The position numbers and the translations under genes were made by a program. A stretch of 64,000 nt of DNA, from the NCBI RefSeq assembly GCF_003576645.1, contig NC_044919.1:25146476-25210475 (forward strand), given 5' to 3'. Shown piece by piece: positions 35,253 to 45,856 of the stretch; the stretch's first letter is position 1; each line of letters begins with the position of its first letter. This stretch comes from Ipomoea triloba (taxonomy: Eukaryota; Streptophyta; Magnoliopsida; Solanales; Convolvulaceae). The notes below the pieces were generated by a model. The model was not told the origin of the DNA, did no database searches, and was given only the letters and a program-made list of their open reading frames with translations.

Positions 35253-36627
35253 CTACCTCCTTAGCGTTTTCAACTCCTGTTTCAGCTTGTTTTCACGATC
35301 TAGCCCTGCTTTTAACAATATGTCTCTATCTAAGACTTGATTTTTGTACACTTTTTCTGCATTTTCTAACAATTTAACCTGACTAGACAAAGTACAATTG
35401 ACTTTTAACAGAATTTTCCATTTTGAGTGCAGTTTTTTGTATTCTTGCTCAAATGAGAGGGCTGGTAGATATTTGTCTTCGGCTGATGTATATTCACCAC
35501 ATTCTGAATCAACAATCTCTTCAGTTTCAGGCTCCACAACAGACACAGCTGTAAAAGCGACAAAATTTCTTGAAATCTCTTTCGCGTAAGAGGATTCGGA
35601 TTTAGGTTCATCAGCACTCCAAGTTAAAGCAATCATAGATTTTCCTTCTAAGATATGTTAGACACTCTGCTTGGACATGGCTAAAACCTTCACACTAAAA
35701 ACAACGAATTCCCTTGCTAGTGGATTTGTCTTTTGATTGTGAGCTTTTTGAGGATGAACCACGATTGTGATTTGAGGTACCATTTCTAGTAGAGTTTTTG
35801 GATGAGTTGGAACTTTGTCCCTTTTGGCTTTGCAAGTTTCCTCCATGTGAATTGTTCCTTTGTTTTATCTGTTTCAAGATTTTGAAAAATTGTTTTGTTA
35901 GTAAAACTACAGGATCATCACTAGTCTCCTCTGAGTCTGACTCAGAATCATTTCCTTTAGCAGTGAATGCAATGTTTTTCTCCTTTTTCTTATGGTCTGA
36001 CAATATCTCCATTTCATAGGTTCGTAAATTGCTTATTAGTTGAGCTACAATTTTACGTTCCCAACCAACATTTTTCTGGATGGTTGTTACCTTCATTCTG
36101 AACCGTTGAGGTAGAGATATGAGTATCTTCTATACTAGTTTGGAATGAGAAAATGGTTCACTGAGTACCACAGCACGATTTGCAAGCTCCTGGATTCTTG
36201 CATGGAAGTCTACTATGGATTCTTCTTCCTTCATTTTAAGACTTTCAAAATCAGATTGTAACAGCTGCAACTTTGATTGCTTCACATCACTTGTGCCTTT
36301 GTAAGTTGTTTATAATATTTCCCAAGCCTCTTTTGCTGAATCACAACCTGCAATAAGAGAAAACTAATCCTCTTGCATTAGAGAAAAGATAGTATCGATA
36401 GCTTTGTTATTAGAATTTGCCAATGTCATTTCGGCTATACCCCTTTCAGTTTCAGGCTTTGTCACAGGTGAATCATTTGATGTTGCACCATCCTTAGTTG
36501 GATGTTCCCATCTAGTCAGTAAAGATCGCCAAACCATTTCACCTTGAGCCTTAAGGTGCATCTTTGTACGGGCTTTCCAATAGAAATAATTATCCCCTGT
36601 TAATTCCAGTGGCTTGTGTTTATCCAT
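35253..36627 (-). pseudogene. Copia gag remnant
   Basis: Starts at ATG 36627 with MDKHKPLELTGDNYFYW, the usual start of copia gag proteins. The piece 35695-36096 has the serine/lysine-rich linker and leads into a zinc knuckle region, CFECEGFSHVQAEC-like (about 35705-35660; one key position is changed). The piece 35253-35636 is a glutamate/lysine-rich coiled coil as in SIRE-type gag tails. Stops and frameshifts near 36360, 36100 and 35640 break it. The protein would form virus-like particles in a live element. Confidence 0.8.
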
Positions 36628-36764
36628 TCTGTCACACTTAACAAATAGTTAGTCCGTTCAAAAACAGATAAACAAAATCAAAGACAACACAAGAAAGATG
36701 TGAATTCCTGAGTTCAAGAAACACAAGACACCTAGATTGCTAGACTAATAAATTAAATCCCCAT

Positions 36765-36776
36765 GCTCTGATAGCA
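36765..36776 (-). promoter_or_regulatory. Primer binding site (initiator Met-tRNA)
   Basis: Minus strand TGCTATCAGAGC, one base off the common TGGTATCAGAGC, two or three bases inside the 5' LTR. Confidence 0.8.
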
Positions 36777-36778
36777 AT

Positions 36779-37630
36779 TGTAAATTTGTGAGTCTTGAAT
36801 GCAGGTGAAATCATAACTGGTTCCTACTTTGTTTTTAAAACAAATTCATCATCTGTATTTAATACTGTATTAGGAATATAATAAATAATAAAAATAGTGC
36901 ATGAAAAGCAAATGGAAACAGAATATGTTCACGTAGTTCGGAGAACTTCTCCTCCGTCTACGGAGCCACACAAAAGTGAAATCCAACTCCACTAGATGAG
37001 CACAAATGATACACGGTTCAATAGGTTTCCATACATGCCTATGGCCTAATTTTTCATAAACCAACAATCATCATCATCTCCTGAGTTAGTAGATTTGTAG
37101 GAATCACCATTCACAACTTCTTCACCTTTCCTGAACCAATGAACAAGTCTTGTGCTTCTTCAATGATACCTCATTACATCACAAGTCTAATCTAGATAGC
37201 CAACTAACAAAAATAAGTCTGTATAATTTTCACAGAATTTATATATTAAAACAGTAGGCTAATTCTAAAACAACATGATATCATATTAAAGCAGCAGGGA
37301 TGTTGGCGTTTCTTTTGTACGAATCAGCTCCTGAATCTTTGTAGTTTCATCCTCTATTTATAATTGGATTCCTTAGCATCGTTCTTGTATGAGATCTCCT
37401 CAACTTAAGGAGATTCATTCACTTACATCTCTCCTGAAAAAACTCATTTCATCCAATCTTGATTGAATCAATTTTCACCAATCATCCATGCATTATAAAT
37501 TAATCATCACTCATACATTATGAAAATACCTTAGGCATAATTAATTTGAATGGACCAATTAATGCTAACTAAGTTTAGACTAACAAATATATTGCCAATA
37601 TATATTCTATACACATTAATTTCCCTAACA
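36779..37630 (-). repeat. 5' LTR of the copia element
   Basis: Full-length LTR, TG...CA on the minus strand, pairing with 32337-33173. Confidence 0.9.
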
Positions 37631-37779
37631 CTTAACAATATTAGTTCTGAGAGATGAGGATAAGAAATTATACACAAATCCATAATTAGAACCCCACTTT
37701 CTAATCATTCAAAGCTATTACGGAAAGAGACAAGTCTTTCACTACGACCAAAATGTGCATCATTAATGTTACAGAGAAT
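37631..37779 (+). repeat. 149-bp flanking duplication, right copy
   Basis: Second copy of 32188-32336. From 37780 the sequence continues as ATTGAGTTCTTAGGG, presumably the original unbroken context. Confidence 0.9.
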
Positions 37780-38466
37780 ATTGAGTTCTTAGGGAGTTGT
37801 AATCTAAGTAAAACAAGAGAATGAAGAATGCAGTAAAACTGCCAAAAAATTGAAACTCATACAGAGGTTTGCTTACGGAGATTTCAGATTTGGAGGTTGT
37901 AAATCACATTGTATCATAAATAGTACTCCGTAACATATATGATTCTCGGTAATCACAAATAGGGGAGTATCACATTGTATCATAAAAAAAACATATAAAT
38001 TAAAATTCAAAAATTAATCCAGCAATCACAAATCCAGAAAGAGGGAAGTATCACTACTATTATGCTTACGGAGATTTTCAATCACAAAGAGGCTGTTGGT
38101 CGGCGGTAGTCAGTAGATTGCTATGTTGGAGGGTGGCGGTCGGCGGTAGATGGAGATTTTTCGTGGTAATGGACGGAAGAAATTGCTACGGACGAAGGAG
38201 GAAAAAGAAGTGCGGTGATTGGAATTGAAGTCAAGTTTTAGAAACATTTAGCATTTAGAAACATTTAGCATTAAACATAAATATTAATGAAAGTAGGGTT
38301 CTAGTGGCGGTTATGCTGAACCGCCACAAGTAATTGTGGCTAACAATTAATTATTTAGGTTTCCATATTATATTAGCGGCGTTTACTATAACCGTCTCAA
38401 AATAGTTATTTAGAGGCGGTTATATATAACCGCCGCTAAGTATATGACGCTAAAAAATCAATAGTG
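37780..38466 (-). mobile_element. CACTA (En/Spm-type) terminus and subterminal repeats
   Basis: On the minus strand the edge at 38466 reads CACTATTGATTTTTTAGCG. It is followed by inverted and direct GCGGTTATA/TAACCGCC motifs down to about 38290, the subterminal repeat pattern of plant CACTA elements. Further in is a GC-richer stretch (38060-38220) like a 5' UTR. The other terminus was not found. The element probably extends left past the copia insertion. Confidence 0.65.
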
Positions 38467-38559
38467 CGCCTCTAATGTTCAAAATAATCACGTACTTTCA
38501 TGAGGTAACAACAAAAACACAATTTAAAGGGTTCATCTTCAATTGAAATTTTTGTAGAC

Positions 38560-39110
38560 GCTCGAACACTAGCCTCTAATGTTCATAGTAATCACTATGC
38601 ATCTTTGATTTAACCACTAGGTCATCAACATAACATTTTTTGATCTTGTGGAACATGTCATAAAAAATTAGTTGCATAGACCGTTAATATGTCGCACCAG
38701 CATTCTTCAATCCAAAAGGCGTTAACTACCTTGTAATACTAAATGCCTTTTCAGCTACGAAACGCAGTCAATTCATTATCTGCTTGCACCATCCAAATTT
38801 GATTGTAACATGATGAATTGTCCATAAATGATATAATTTCATGGCCAATTACTACGTCCACCATTCGTTCAGTAATAGGGATTGGAAAATCATCTTTTGG
38901 ACAAGCAATATTGAGATCCCTAAAATTAACACAAACTCGAATTTGTCCATTTTTCTTGTGCACTAACAATACTTAAAAAATCCATGTTGGATACTTAACC
39001 TCTCGAATAAATCTAAACTTCAATTAATTTATTAACCTCCACTTTGATTGATGGAATGAACTCAGGTGGAAGTAACTTTGTGTTGATCGACTACCCTTCT
39101 TTATTACTAG
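38560..39110 (-). pseudogene. Ty3-gypsy reverse transcriptase fragment
   Basis: The piece 38751-38969 has HKKNGQIRVCVNFRDLN, ACPKDDFPIP and SFMDNSSCYNQI, RT domain blocks of gypsy elements. Downstream on the minus strand, with a stop between, are PFGLKNAGATY and the active site YVDDLVV (about 38605-38625). Upstream at 39000-39070 are eroded matches to the KVEVNKLIEV region. There are no LTRs or other domains nearby. Confidence 0.88.
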
Positions 39111-39199
39111 GTAGTGGCTGGACCGCGACCTTTGGATCTAGTCCTGACATTTCTTTGTAAGTCCATACAAACACATCAATATATCTTAATTGACTCTGT

Positions 39200-39362
39200 T
39201 ACAATATAGTATCTGTTCATAGCTACTTTCTCAACTCTCTCAACCAAATGAAGCACAAAGAGCCAAACCAAATGAAGCACAAAGAGCCAATATCGCCTCC
39301 ATTGAGACTTGAACCTACCCCTTCCATGTGGGGTGCAACCGGGTGTCACTAGACTACAAAGA
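39200..39362 (-). mobile_element. tRNA-derived SINE, family S, copy 1
   Basis: Reverse complement resembles 45669-45838 and 56462-56585: a tRNA-like head, box B-like GGTTCAAGTCTC, then CAATGGAGGC, and a body with GAGAAAGTAGCTATGAA and a TTGTAACAGAGTCAA end. It has a 24-bp internal duplication (AACCAAATGAAGCACAAAGAGCC, twice, on the plus strand). No clear target duplication. Confidence 0.6.
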
Positions 39363-39883
39363 ATTTAGTTGTCCAAAAGAGCCAATTCGAGTTTGTGAAG
39401 TTAAAAAGTCTGAATCAAATACTTTATATCCAATTTGACTCTTTAAAATTAGACTTTAATACCTAAAGTTTTAAAATTTATAGTTTTATTGAATACACCC
39501 TTAAGTGACTAGTATAATAAAGTATCTTAGATTTTTATAGTCTCAAATAAACACGAATATTTATATAACTTATAATATTAATTTTCAATACGTTGATGAT
39601 TACAACTCAATCATATCATAATTATTACTGTAGATGAATGTTCATCAAATATATTCCTTAGCTTTGGCCCCAACCTATGCCCGGTTCATAAATGGGATTT
39701 GACTCAAATCATTTATACAATTCATTTTTTTATAATATTTAATTGACTATTAATGAATAAAATTCTATTAAACTAAACACAAAATTTAAAATTTAAAAAT
39801 AATAAAAATTTCTTAAAGACAATAAGTTAAAACCAATGAATAATAAATAGGACGATTAGCTGGAAATTCTAAAAAGAGTAACA
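39363..39883. other. AT-rich spacer, no gene seen
   Basis: No open frame, repeat or motif that I can support. Confidence 0.4.
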
Positions 39884-40020
39884 CTTGTGTGAGACTGTCT
39901 CATGGGTTTCAATCCGTAAAACAAGTTAGATCTTTGATTAATGGGTCGAATTCTTGACCTCATTAATCAAAGATCTGACCCGTCTCAAGGATTGAGACAC
40001 ATGAGACGGTCTCACAAATT
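39884..40020. mobile_element. Foldback MITE
   Basis: The whole stretch is a near-palindrome. The arms start TTGTGTGAGACTGTCTCATG and, inverted, TTTGTGAGACCGTCTCATG, continue through TTCAATCC-like sequence and AGATCTTTGATTAATG, and meet at about 39950. About 135 bp. Confidence 0.75.
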
Positions 40021-40699
40021 TTTGCCTTCTAAAAAATGTTGAAGAAATGAGATAAAGGACAATAGAATATACGTTTCTTTATACATTTAAACAAAATAGA
40101 AAATAGAGAATGAAAAACAAAACATGAAAAATTGTAAAAAGAAAAAAAAAAAAACGTAAACAAAGCTTAAAAGTGTAAGTAAATTTACAATATAATAATA
40201 AAATTGTTATTATGGAAGGAGAGAAGGTGGAGGGTGGCTAGTTGTTGATGTTAATTGAATAGATGATGATTATTATGTATGTATTGGATGATGAAGAGTT
40301 TGAAAAATTGTTCTTTGTTGGCTATGTTAGGTTTGTGCATAGGTAACGTAGGACAACTTCCGCAGTCCCACAAACCGCCCAAAAAAAAAGTTGCTTGCTT
40401 TACACTATAACTTCTTGGCTGCCTAATTAAAGATATATATCCAATGTTCCATGTCGCATTTGCCTAGCCAACAAATCATAGCTTTTAATAAAATGCCTAG
40501 TTGCTATATATAGGGAAGTTGTAATTAAGTTGTATGCTACCAGTAGCCATTTTGTTTGGACTAGCTAGCTATATATAAGATCGTAATTGCACTATCCAAT
40601 TGAAGACACCACTCTGATAAATATTTGCCAAACTGTTAATTAATTGTTAACAAAATGCATTTGCAAGACAAAGTCTCCTATAACACTCTTATTGGGTTA
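40021..40699. other. AT-rich spacer, no gene seen
   Basis: No supported feature. It contains an A run at about 40144-40155 and a C/A-rich patch near 40370. Confidence 0.4.
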
Positions 40700-42252
40700 C
40701 TAGTTTTATACGCGCATTGCGCGAATGGGTTAATGCCCAATATTTATATTTAAATAAATATTTGAAAGTATATCAATGCAAGATTATATAGGAGAAGTTT
40801 ATACATGGGTAATTGAATGTCGAATTCTTTTATTTAAATATCTAACTCAAAGTGTATGAATCTAAAATAATATAGAAAATTCATTATAATTATCACTAAA
40901 ATAAATGTTTGTAACCTTGTAAAATCGATATTCTAAATATTTGGTCTAAAAATGATAGTCTAAATAAATACTACTTTTAATTTGAATTTTTTAAGTGTTC
41001 TTAATTATCTTTTGAGTAAAATTGTTATTGTCTTCATCTTTACTATTTGTTCTCTTCCTTTTTGTTGGTAGTGTGTTATTTGCAATTCGGTTATTGTTGG
41101 TAGCATAGATGACAATGTCATGCAATGAGATTATGATATATGAGCTATGGACTTTCCTTTCTGTGTTTTGCTTGGGGTTCATTTGATTCAACCATTATTG
41201 TTGAATGAGTTATTGTGGATAAAGAAATCCCTAGTTTAAGAAAAAAGATTAAATAAATTAATAAAAATTTGAAAATTTAAAATATTATGTATTCCAAAGA
41301 TATTAAAAGGTAGTTGCTCGCTTCAATTTGCTGGGTAATGGATTATTTAAGTACTTTCATTGTCAACAAATCCCCCTAGTAGTTAATATGATTGGTTTCA
41401 AACTATTCTTTTTTATTTTTTTTCATGGTATTAAAGAAATACATATGTATCATTTTTTGGTGTAACTACTAATTTATTTAATTCAATAAGAGTAAAATAG
41501 AGCGATTTCGCTTCAATTTGTTGGGTTATTTGAGTACTCGATCTCTTTGTCAACCAATCCCCAAGTAGTTAATATAATTAGCTTCAAATTATTTTAATTT
41601 TTTTTCATAGTATTAATAAAATACTTGGTAAATAAATATATAACATTATTTTGTACTATAACTTTGATATTTAATTACAAGATATTGTAAAAATGAGATA
41701 ATGGACAATGTAATGAATATCAATTGATAAATTTGAATGTAAAGAATCTTTGCATGAGAGAAAATAAACACAATATAACTAATGAAATTATTTCTCTTAT
41801 TTAATTTAATTTTTTGATAATGAATAATTTTTTCAAATAAAGGTATTGTAGACACATAATTCTAAATTAAAGAAATACATATGTATCATTATTTGTTTTA
41901 GCTACTAATTTATTTAATTTAATAAGAGTAAAATAGAGTGAGAAACTTAATTATGTCAAATTTGATTGAGATGAGGTTCGAACCTAAGACCTTTCTTATA
42001 GAAATTAATGGATAAGTTAAAAGTTAACGGAATATTAACGGAGAAGAGAATATTTAACGGAAAACTTAACGGATAATCATAAAAGTAAGGTTAAATTAGG
42101 TAATCTCTATTAATAATATTAATCTGAATTATCTTAACCATCTATTTGATTAAATAATTCATCTGAACCATCCATTTGATTAAATAATTTGACCGCCATT
42201 TTTTCTACCCATTTTAGGTCTAACTCTCTTTGGCTCTTATTAGTATAGTAGA
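40700..42252 (-). mobile_element. Non-autonomous Helitron, both ends intact
   Basis: The minus-strand 5' end is TCTACTATACTAATAAGAGC (from 42252), a classic plant Helitron start. The 3' end has a CGCGCAATGCGCG hairpin (about 40723-40711), then CTAG (40703-40700). The host bases are A (42253) and T (40699). Length 1,553 bp with no protein. Within it, a block with CGCTTCAATTTG(C/T)TGGG recurs at 41318 and 41508, and AAAGAAATACATATGTATCA recurs at 41434 and 41870. Confidence 0.9.
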
Positions 42253-43795
42253 TAGTGTACATATAACTCCAATGATTCTTAACCATTAATAATGATGGGT
42301 CATTGGGGGTTGGAAATTTATATAATAATGGAGATTTTAATGTTTCAGATTAACTACCATGAAAGCTTAAATAATATTTGGAACTATGGAATTATAAATA
42401 TTATTTTAATTGAGTAGAAAGTTAATTGAGAAATATGAATATTAGGTACGGTTGAAATTAAAAAGTATTCGGTTCTAGAACTAAGAGGTTAATAACGGAG
42501 AGGTTAAACTATATAATCATTTGAATGGAACAAAGATTACCTCTCGGTAATCTTTTCCATTCGAAATATTGCCACTCGTATGGCTAAATATTGTTTCCCT
42601 CTCGGTTGAAGAAATTTACAGCCGCATGCATGGAATGGATTATGTACTAATTAAACAACTCAGATGGATAATGATGTACAAATTAAACAATCTGTTGGGT
42701 TATGTACATTAACATTCGATTGGAAAATGTACATTAAACATTCGGATGGAACATGCATGTACAGTACGTGATTTAATACAATTATTTTTTGCATGGAGCT
42801 CATAATATATAAAGGTACATTTATAATTTTATATTATGAAATCTTGATTTAGGTAATTATAATTTCCTATAATAGATATATTATTTAAGATATATCTTGT
42901 GGACATTAGAGTTTTAAATAACCGAAACTTCCATGTAACCTCTTATAACAGTCAAAATATTTCAAATAAATAATTTGGAGAGACATCTGAAAGATACAGA
43001 CACCAAGATATTTTACAGTCAGAGACGGAACCCCCCCCACCACATCCTCATATATAGTAGCCTTTTGTTTGTATGTATATATATATATATATATAAACCA
43101 TGCAAATACATATAAAGAAAAGACAAGCTAAGTAAGATGATAATGTATGTTATTAATGTGGGAATGGTCAAAGGTTCAATTCTTTTTAAATATATATTAA
43201 GTGTGATATTTTCATTTTGATTCTTTAGAATATAAGATGTACATGTGCAAGCCTTTTCTTTTTAAATGAATAGTGATATGTATTATTTATAGTGTATTTT
43301 TTATTCAAATCATATCAAATTAATTATGTTTCATATTTTGTTATCAATTTTTTTTTTATAAAGTTTTGATTTTTTGTCCATATCCAACAATATTTATGGC
43401 AATGCTTCTAAGTGTTTCATTTTCATTTTTCAAAATTCAAACTATCTCTTTTGTTTTAATATTTCGGTCCCACTCAAAAAATTTCCAGGATCCGTCCATG
43501 TTCACAGTCCTACAATTCTATAGGAAATTCTTAAACAAAGCAACTTAAGAATTTATTCATCTTCTTGTATCCTATAAGATTAAATTAAATCTTGAACCTA
43601 GCTGCTTTTTCTGGGGGAGATTTAAATCGTATAAGAAAGTGATTACACGTCTGAAGATATCAAATGATCCAGATTTGTTCCCCTTATTTTTCTGTATATT
43701 TTGTTGTATCTCAATTGTATTTTTTCCAACATCGGGGAAAATCTTGATCTAATTGAAGTTATGAACATGAGGAGGAGATAAAGACAAAGCCCATC
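42253..43795. other. Spacer with one strong hairpin and short repeats
   Basis: No gene supported. A hairpin lies at 42523-42562. Repeats of the type GTACAAATTAAACAA / GTACATTAACATTCG occur at 42650-42750. A C run is at 43030-43038 and a short TA run at 43078-43094. Confidence 0.45.
42523..42562. repeat. Perfect-stem hairpin with one bulge
   Basis: GAATGGAACAAAGATTACC pairs with GGTAATCTTTTCCATTC across a TCT loop, with one unpaired base. It may be the remnant of a short foldback element. Confidence 0.7.
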
Positions 43796-43798
43796 TAG

Positions 43799-44240
43799 GG
43801 CGCAAATTTTATTGTGGACCAAGGTCCACAATGGATTATGGTCCATGCATTAAAACGACGTTGTTTTGATTAATGAAAAGAAATGGCTGAAACGGCTCCG
43901 CTCCGCGCCGTTAACTCTGTGTGTATAACAGATTCAATTTCATCATTTTATATACGATGACATTCCCTTTCAATACAACTGTAGTTTTAGTTGACATTAT
44001 ACACTTAAATATATGAAATTGTTATTCAGTTTCCATTCAACACAACTGTACTACACTTTCTTTTATAATACACTACAATTTATTTTCAACACAACTACAA
44101 TATCATTCCGATATAACTATAGTTTCATTGAATAATATACACTATAATATATGAAACTGTTATTCAATTTCATTTTATATACAGTACAGTTTCATTTTGA
44201 TATAACTATAGTTTCATTTGATAATATAAAAACAAATGTG
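43799..44240. mobile_element. Truncated member of small-MULE family E (left end only)
   Basis: Starts GGGCGCAAATTTTATTGTGGACC, then GGTCC and AAAACGACGTTGTTTTGAT, as in the other family E elements. The interior has irregular repeats with TTTCATTTTGATATAACTATAG. The opposite end was not found. Confidence 0.5.
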
Positions 44241-44414
44241 AGGCAGTATCCACGTTAAGAAAAAACGCGATTCACGACGAAAAACTACGACGAAATCGCG
44301 ACGGAATTAACTTCCATTGCAAATTAATGATGGAATTCGCAACAGAAAATAATTTCATCGCGAATTTTAGCTCAAATAGAAAATAAAACCCGCGAAATAT
44401 TGGCGGCAAAAACT

Positions 44415-45276
44415 CACTGTCAAAATGGGCCCAACCCATCGGGTTGGGCCCGTTTAACCCGCATTTTAGACGAGCTGGGCTAGAGAAATTCCAGCCCGTC
44501 CCGCTTTCGACCCGGCCCGTATAACCCGTATTCCCACCCCCACCCCCACCCCCACCCCCACCCTCAAATGTATTGTGTAAATGTGATATTGTGTTAATAT
44601 TTTTAAATATTGTTATTAACAAAATTTGAACCCTTAACCTTTTGCATAAGATACCACTATTGAAATAAACTATGCAAAGAACAATTGTTAAACATCTTTA
44701 TATATGAATATATTTATTTAGATCATTCACAAGCATTATATATAATTTATTTATATTAAATTTATTAAAAGTATTAATTAATACAATTCATTTTATCTTT
44801 ATATAAATATTAATATATAATTTATTAATTTATTTATATTAAATTTATTACTAGTATTAAGTAATGCAATTAATTGTATCTTTATATAAATATTAATATA
44901 ACATTTATTAATTTATTTATATTAATTTTATTACAAGTATTAATTAATACAATCAATTGTATCTTTATATGAATATTAATATAAAGTTTATTTATAAAAT
45001 TAATATGCAATTATATATATGTGTGTATGTATGTATAGTGTGTGTATTATTTGTATATATAAAAACATACATGGTGTTTGTTCAAAAGGTTTAATGTGTT
45101 GGGTTGAAAATGATCTTAGTTCTTAATTAAGAGATTAGGGTTTAATTCCTAGCCTATACAACATAAAATAATTTTATTAAAATTCATTCAAACAAATAAA
45201 AATATTAAAAAATTATGCCCGTCCTACATGGGTTGGGTTGGCCAAATCCCAACCCGTACCCCGTTTTGACAGCTCT
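44415..45276. mobile_element. hAT-like non-autonomous element
   Basis: The ends are CACTGTCAAAATGGGCCC and, inverted, TAGAGCTGTCAAAACGGGG, continuing into GGGTTGGG/GGCCAACCC-type inverted sequence. The (T)AGAGCTGTCAAAA start is common in plant hAT-type MITEs. A CCCCCA repeat is at about 44536-44564. No target duplication was clear. It interrupts the Helitron end at 45285-45517. Confidence 0.55.
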
Positions 45277-45284
45277 AATTTAGA

Positions 45285-45517
45285 CTATCGATTTTACAAA
45301 GTTGCAAACATTTATTTTAATGACAATTATAATGAATTTCCTATATTATATTGGATTCATATACTTTGAGTTACATATTTAAATAAACAAATTCGACATT
45401 CAATTTCATATTATAAACTCCTCATATATAATCTTGCATTCATATACTTTCAAATATTTATTTAAATATAAGCATTGGGCACATTAACTCATTCGCGCAA
45501 TGGGTATGTAAAATTAG
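45285..45517 (+). mobile_element. Helitron 3' end, opposite orientation, truncated
   Basis: About 230 bp matching, inverted, the first 240 bp of the Helitron at 40700-42252. It includes the AATATTTATTTAAATATAAGC block, the GCGCAATGGG hairpin half, and TTAG|T in place of CTAG|T. Its left side ends where the hAT-like element begins. Confidence 0.75.
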
Positions 45518-45668
45518 TATATATATAAAGTTGACAGAACATATCAGCGGGATGAGAAGGTCCGTAACCCACTACTTGGCCTTGTAAGGGGATTAAAACA
45601 AAACCGAGGTGACTAGCTAGTAGTACCACCTATCGAAAAGTTTGGTAGCAATATAAAATCAATAATAT

Positions 45669-45838
45669 TTTTTTGAGTTCTACTAACTCGGTTACAATGT
45701 ATATAGTATCCATTCATAGCTACTTTCTCAACCTACTGAAAGCAGTAAGAGTCAATAGATGCCTTCACTGAGACTCAAACCCACTCCCTTCCACATGAGA
45801 GTGTACACCAAATGCCACTTGACCACAAGGTCTTTGGC
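45669..45838 (-). mobile_element. tRNA-derived SINE, family S, copy 2, with TSD
   Basis: Perfect 18-bp direct repeats ATATAAAATCAATAATAT flank it (45651-45668 and 45839-45856). The minus-strand head has box A-like TGTGGTCAAGTGGC and box B-like GGGTTTGAGTCTC, and the element ends in an A tail (T run at about 45669-45675). Same family as 39200-39362 and 56462-56585. Confidence 0.88.
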
Positions 45839-45856
45839 ATATAAAATCAATAATAT

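Larger units (their letters stand above)
32337..37630 (-). mobile_element. Copia-type LTR retrotransposon, gag only
   Basis: LTRs are 32337-33173 (3' LTR, 837 bp) and 36779-37630 (5' LTR, 852 bp), a few percent different. On the minus strand the 5' LTR starts TGTTAGGGAAATTAATG and ends TTTACA. A primer site GCTATCAGAGC (36765-36775) fits initiator Met-tRNA (TGGTATCAGAGC), and a polypurine tract AAAAGGGGAGAT (33185-33174) precedes the 3' LTR. Only gag-like coding remains; there is no protease, integrase or RT. The 3' LTR lacks its last 15 or so bases, and the element sits between 149-bp direct repeats instead of a 5-bp duplication. Confidence 0.9.

Noticed and set aside
41960..41990. GAGGTTCGAACCTAAG, like a tRNA T-loop
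   Set aside because: No acceptor or anticodon stems around it; it lies inside a Helitron.
44272..44622. 116-codon minus-strand frame with a polyglycine stretch
   Set aside because: The glycines come from a CCCCCA repeat at a hAT-like element; no domain and no conserved start.
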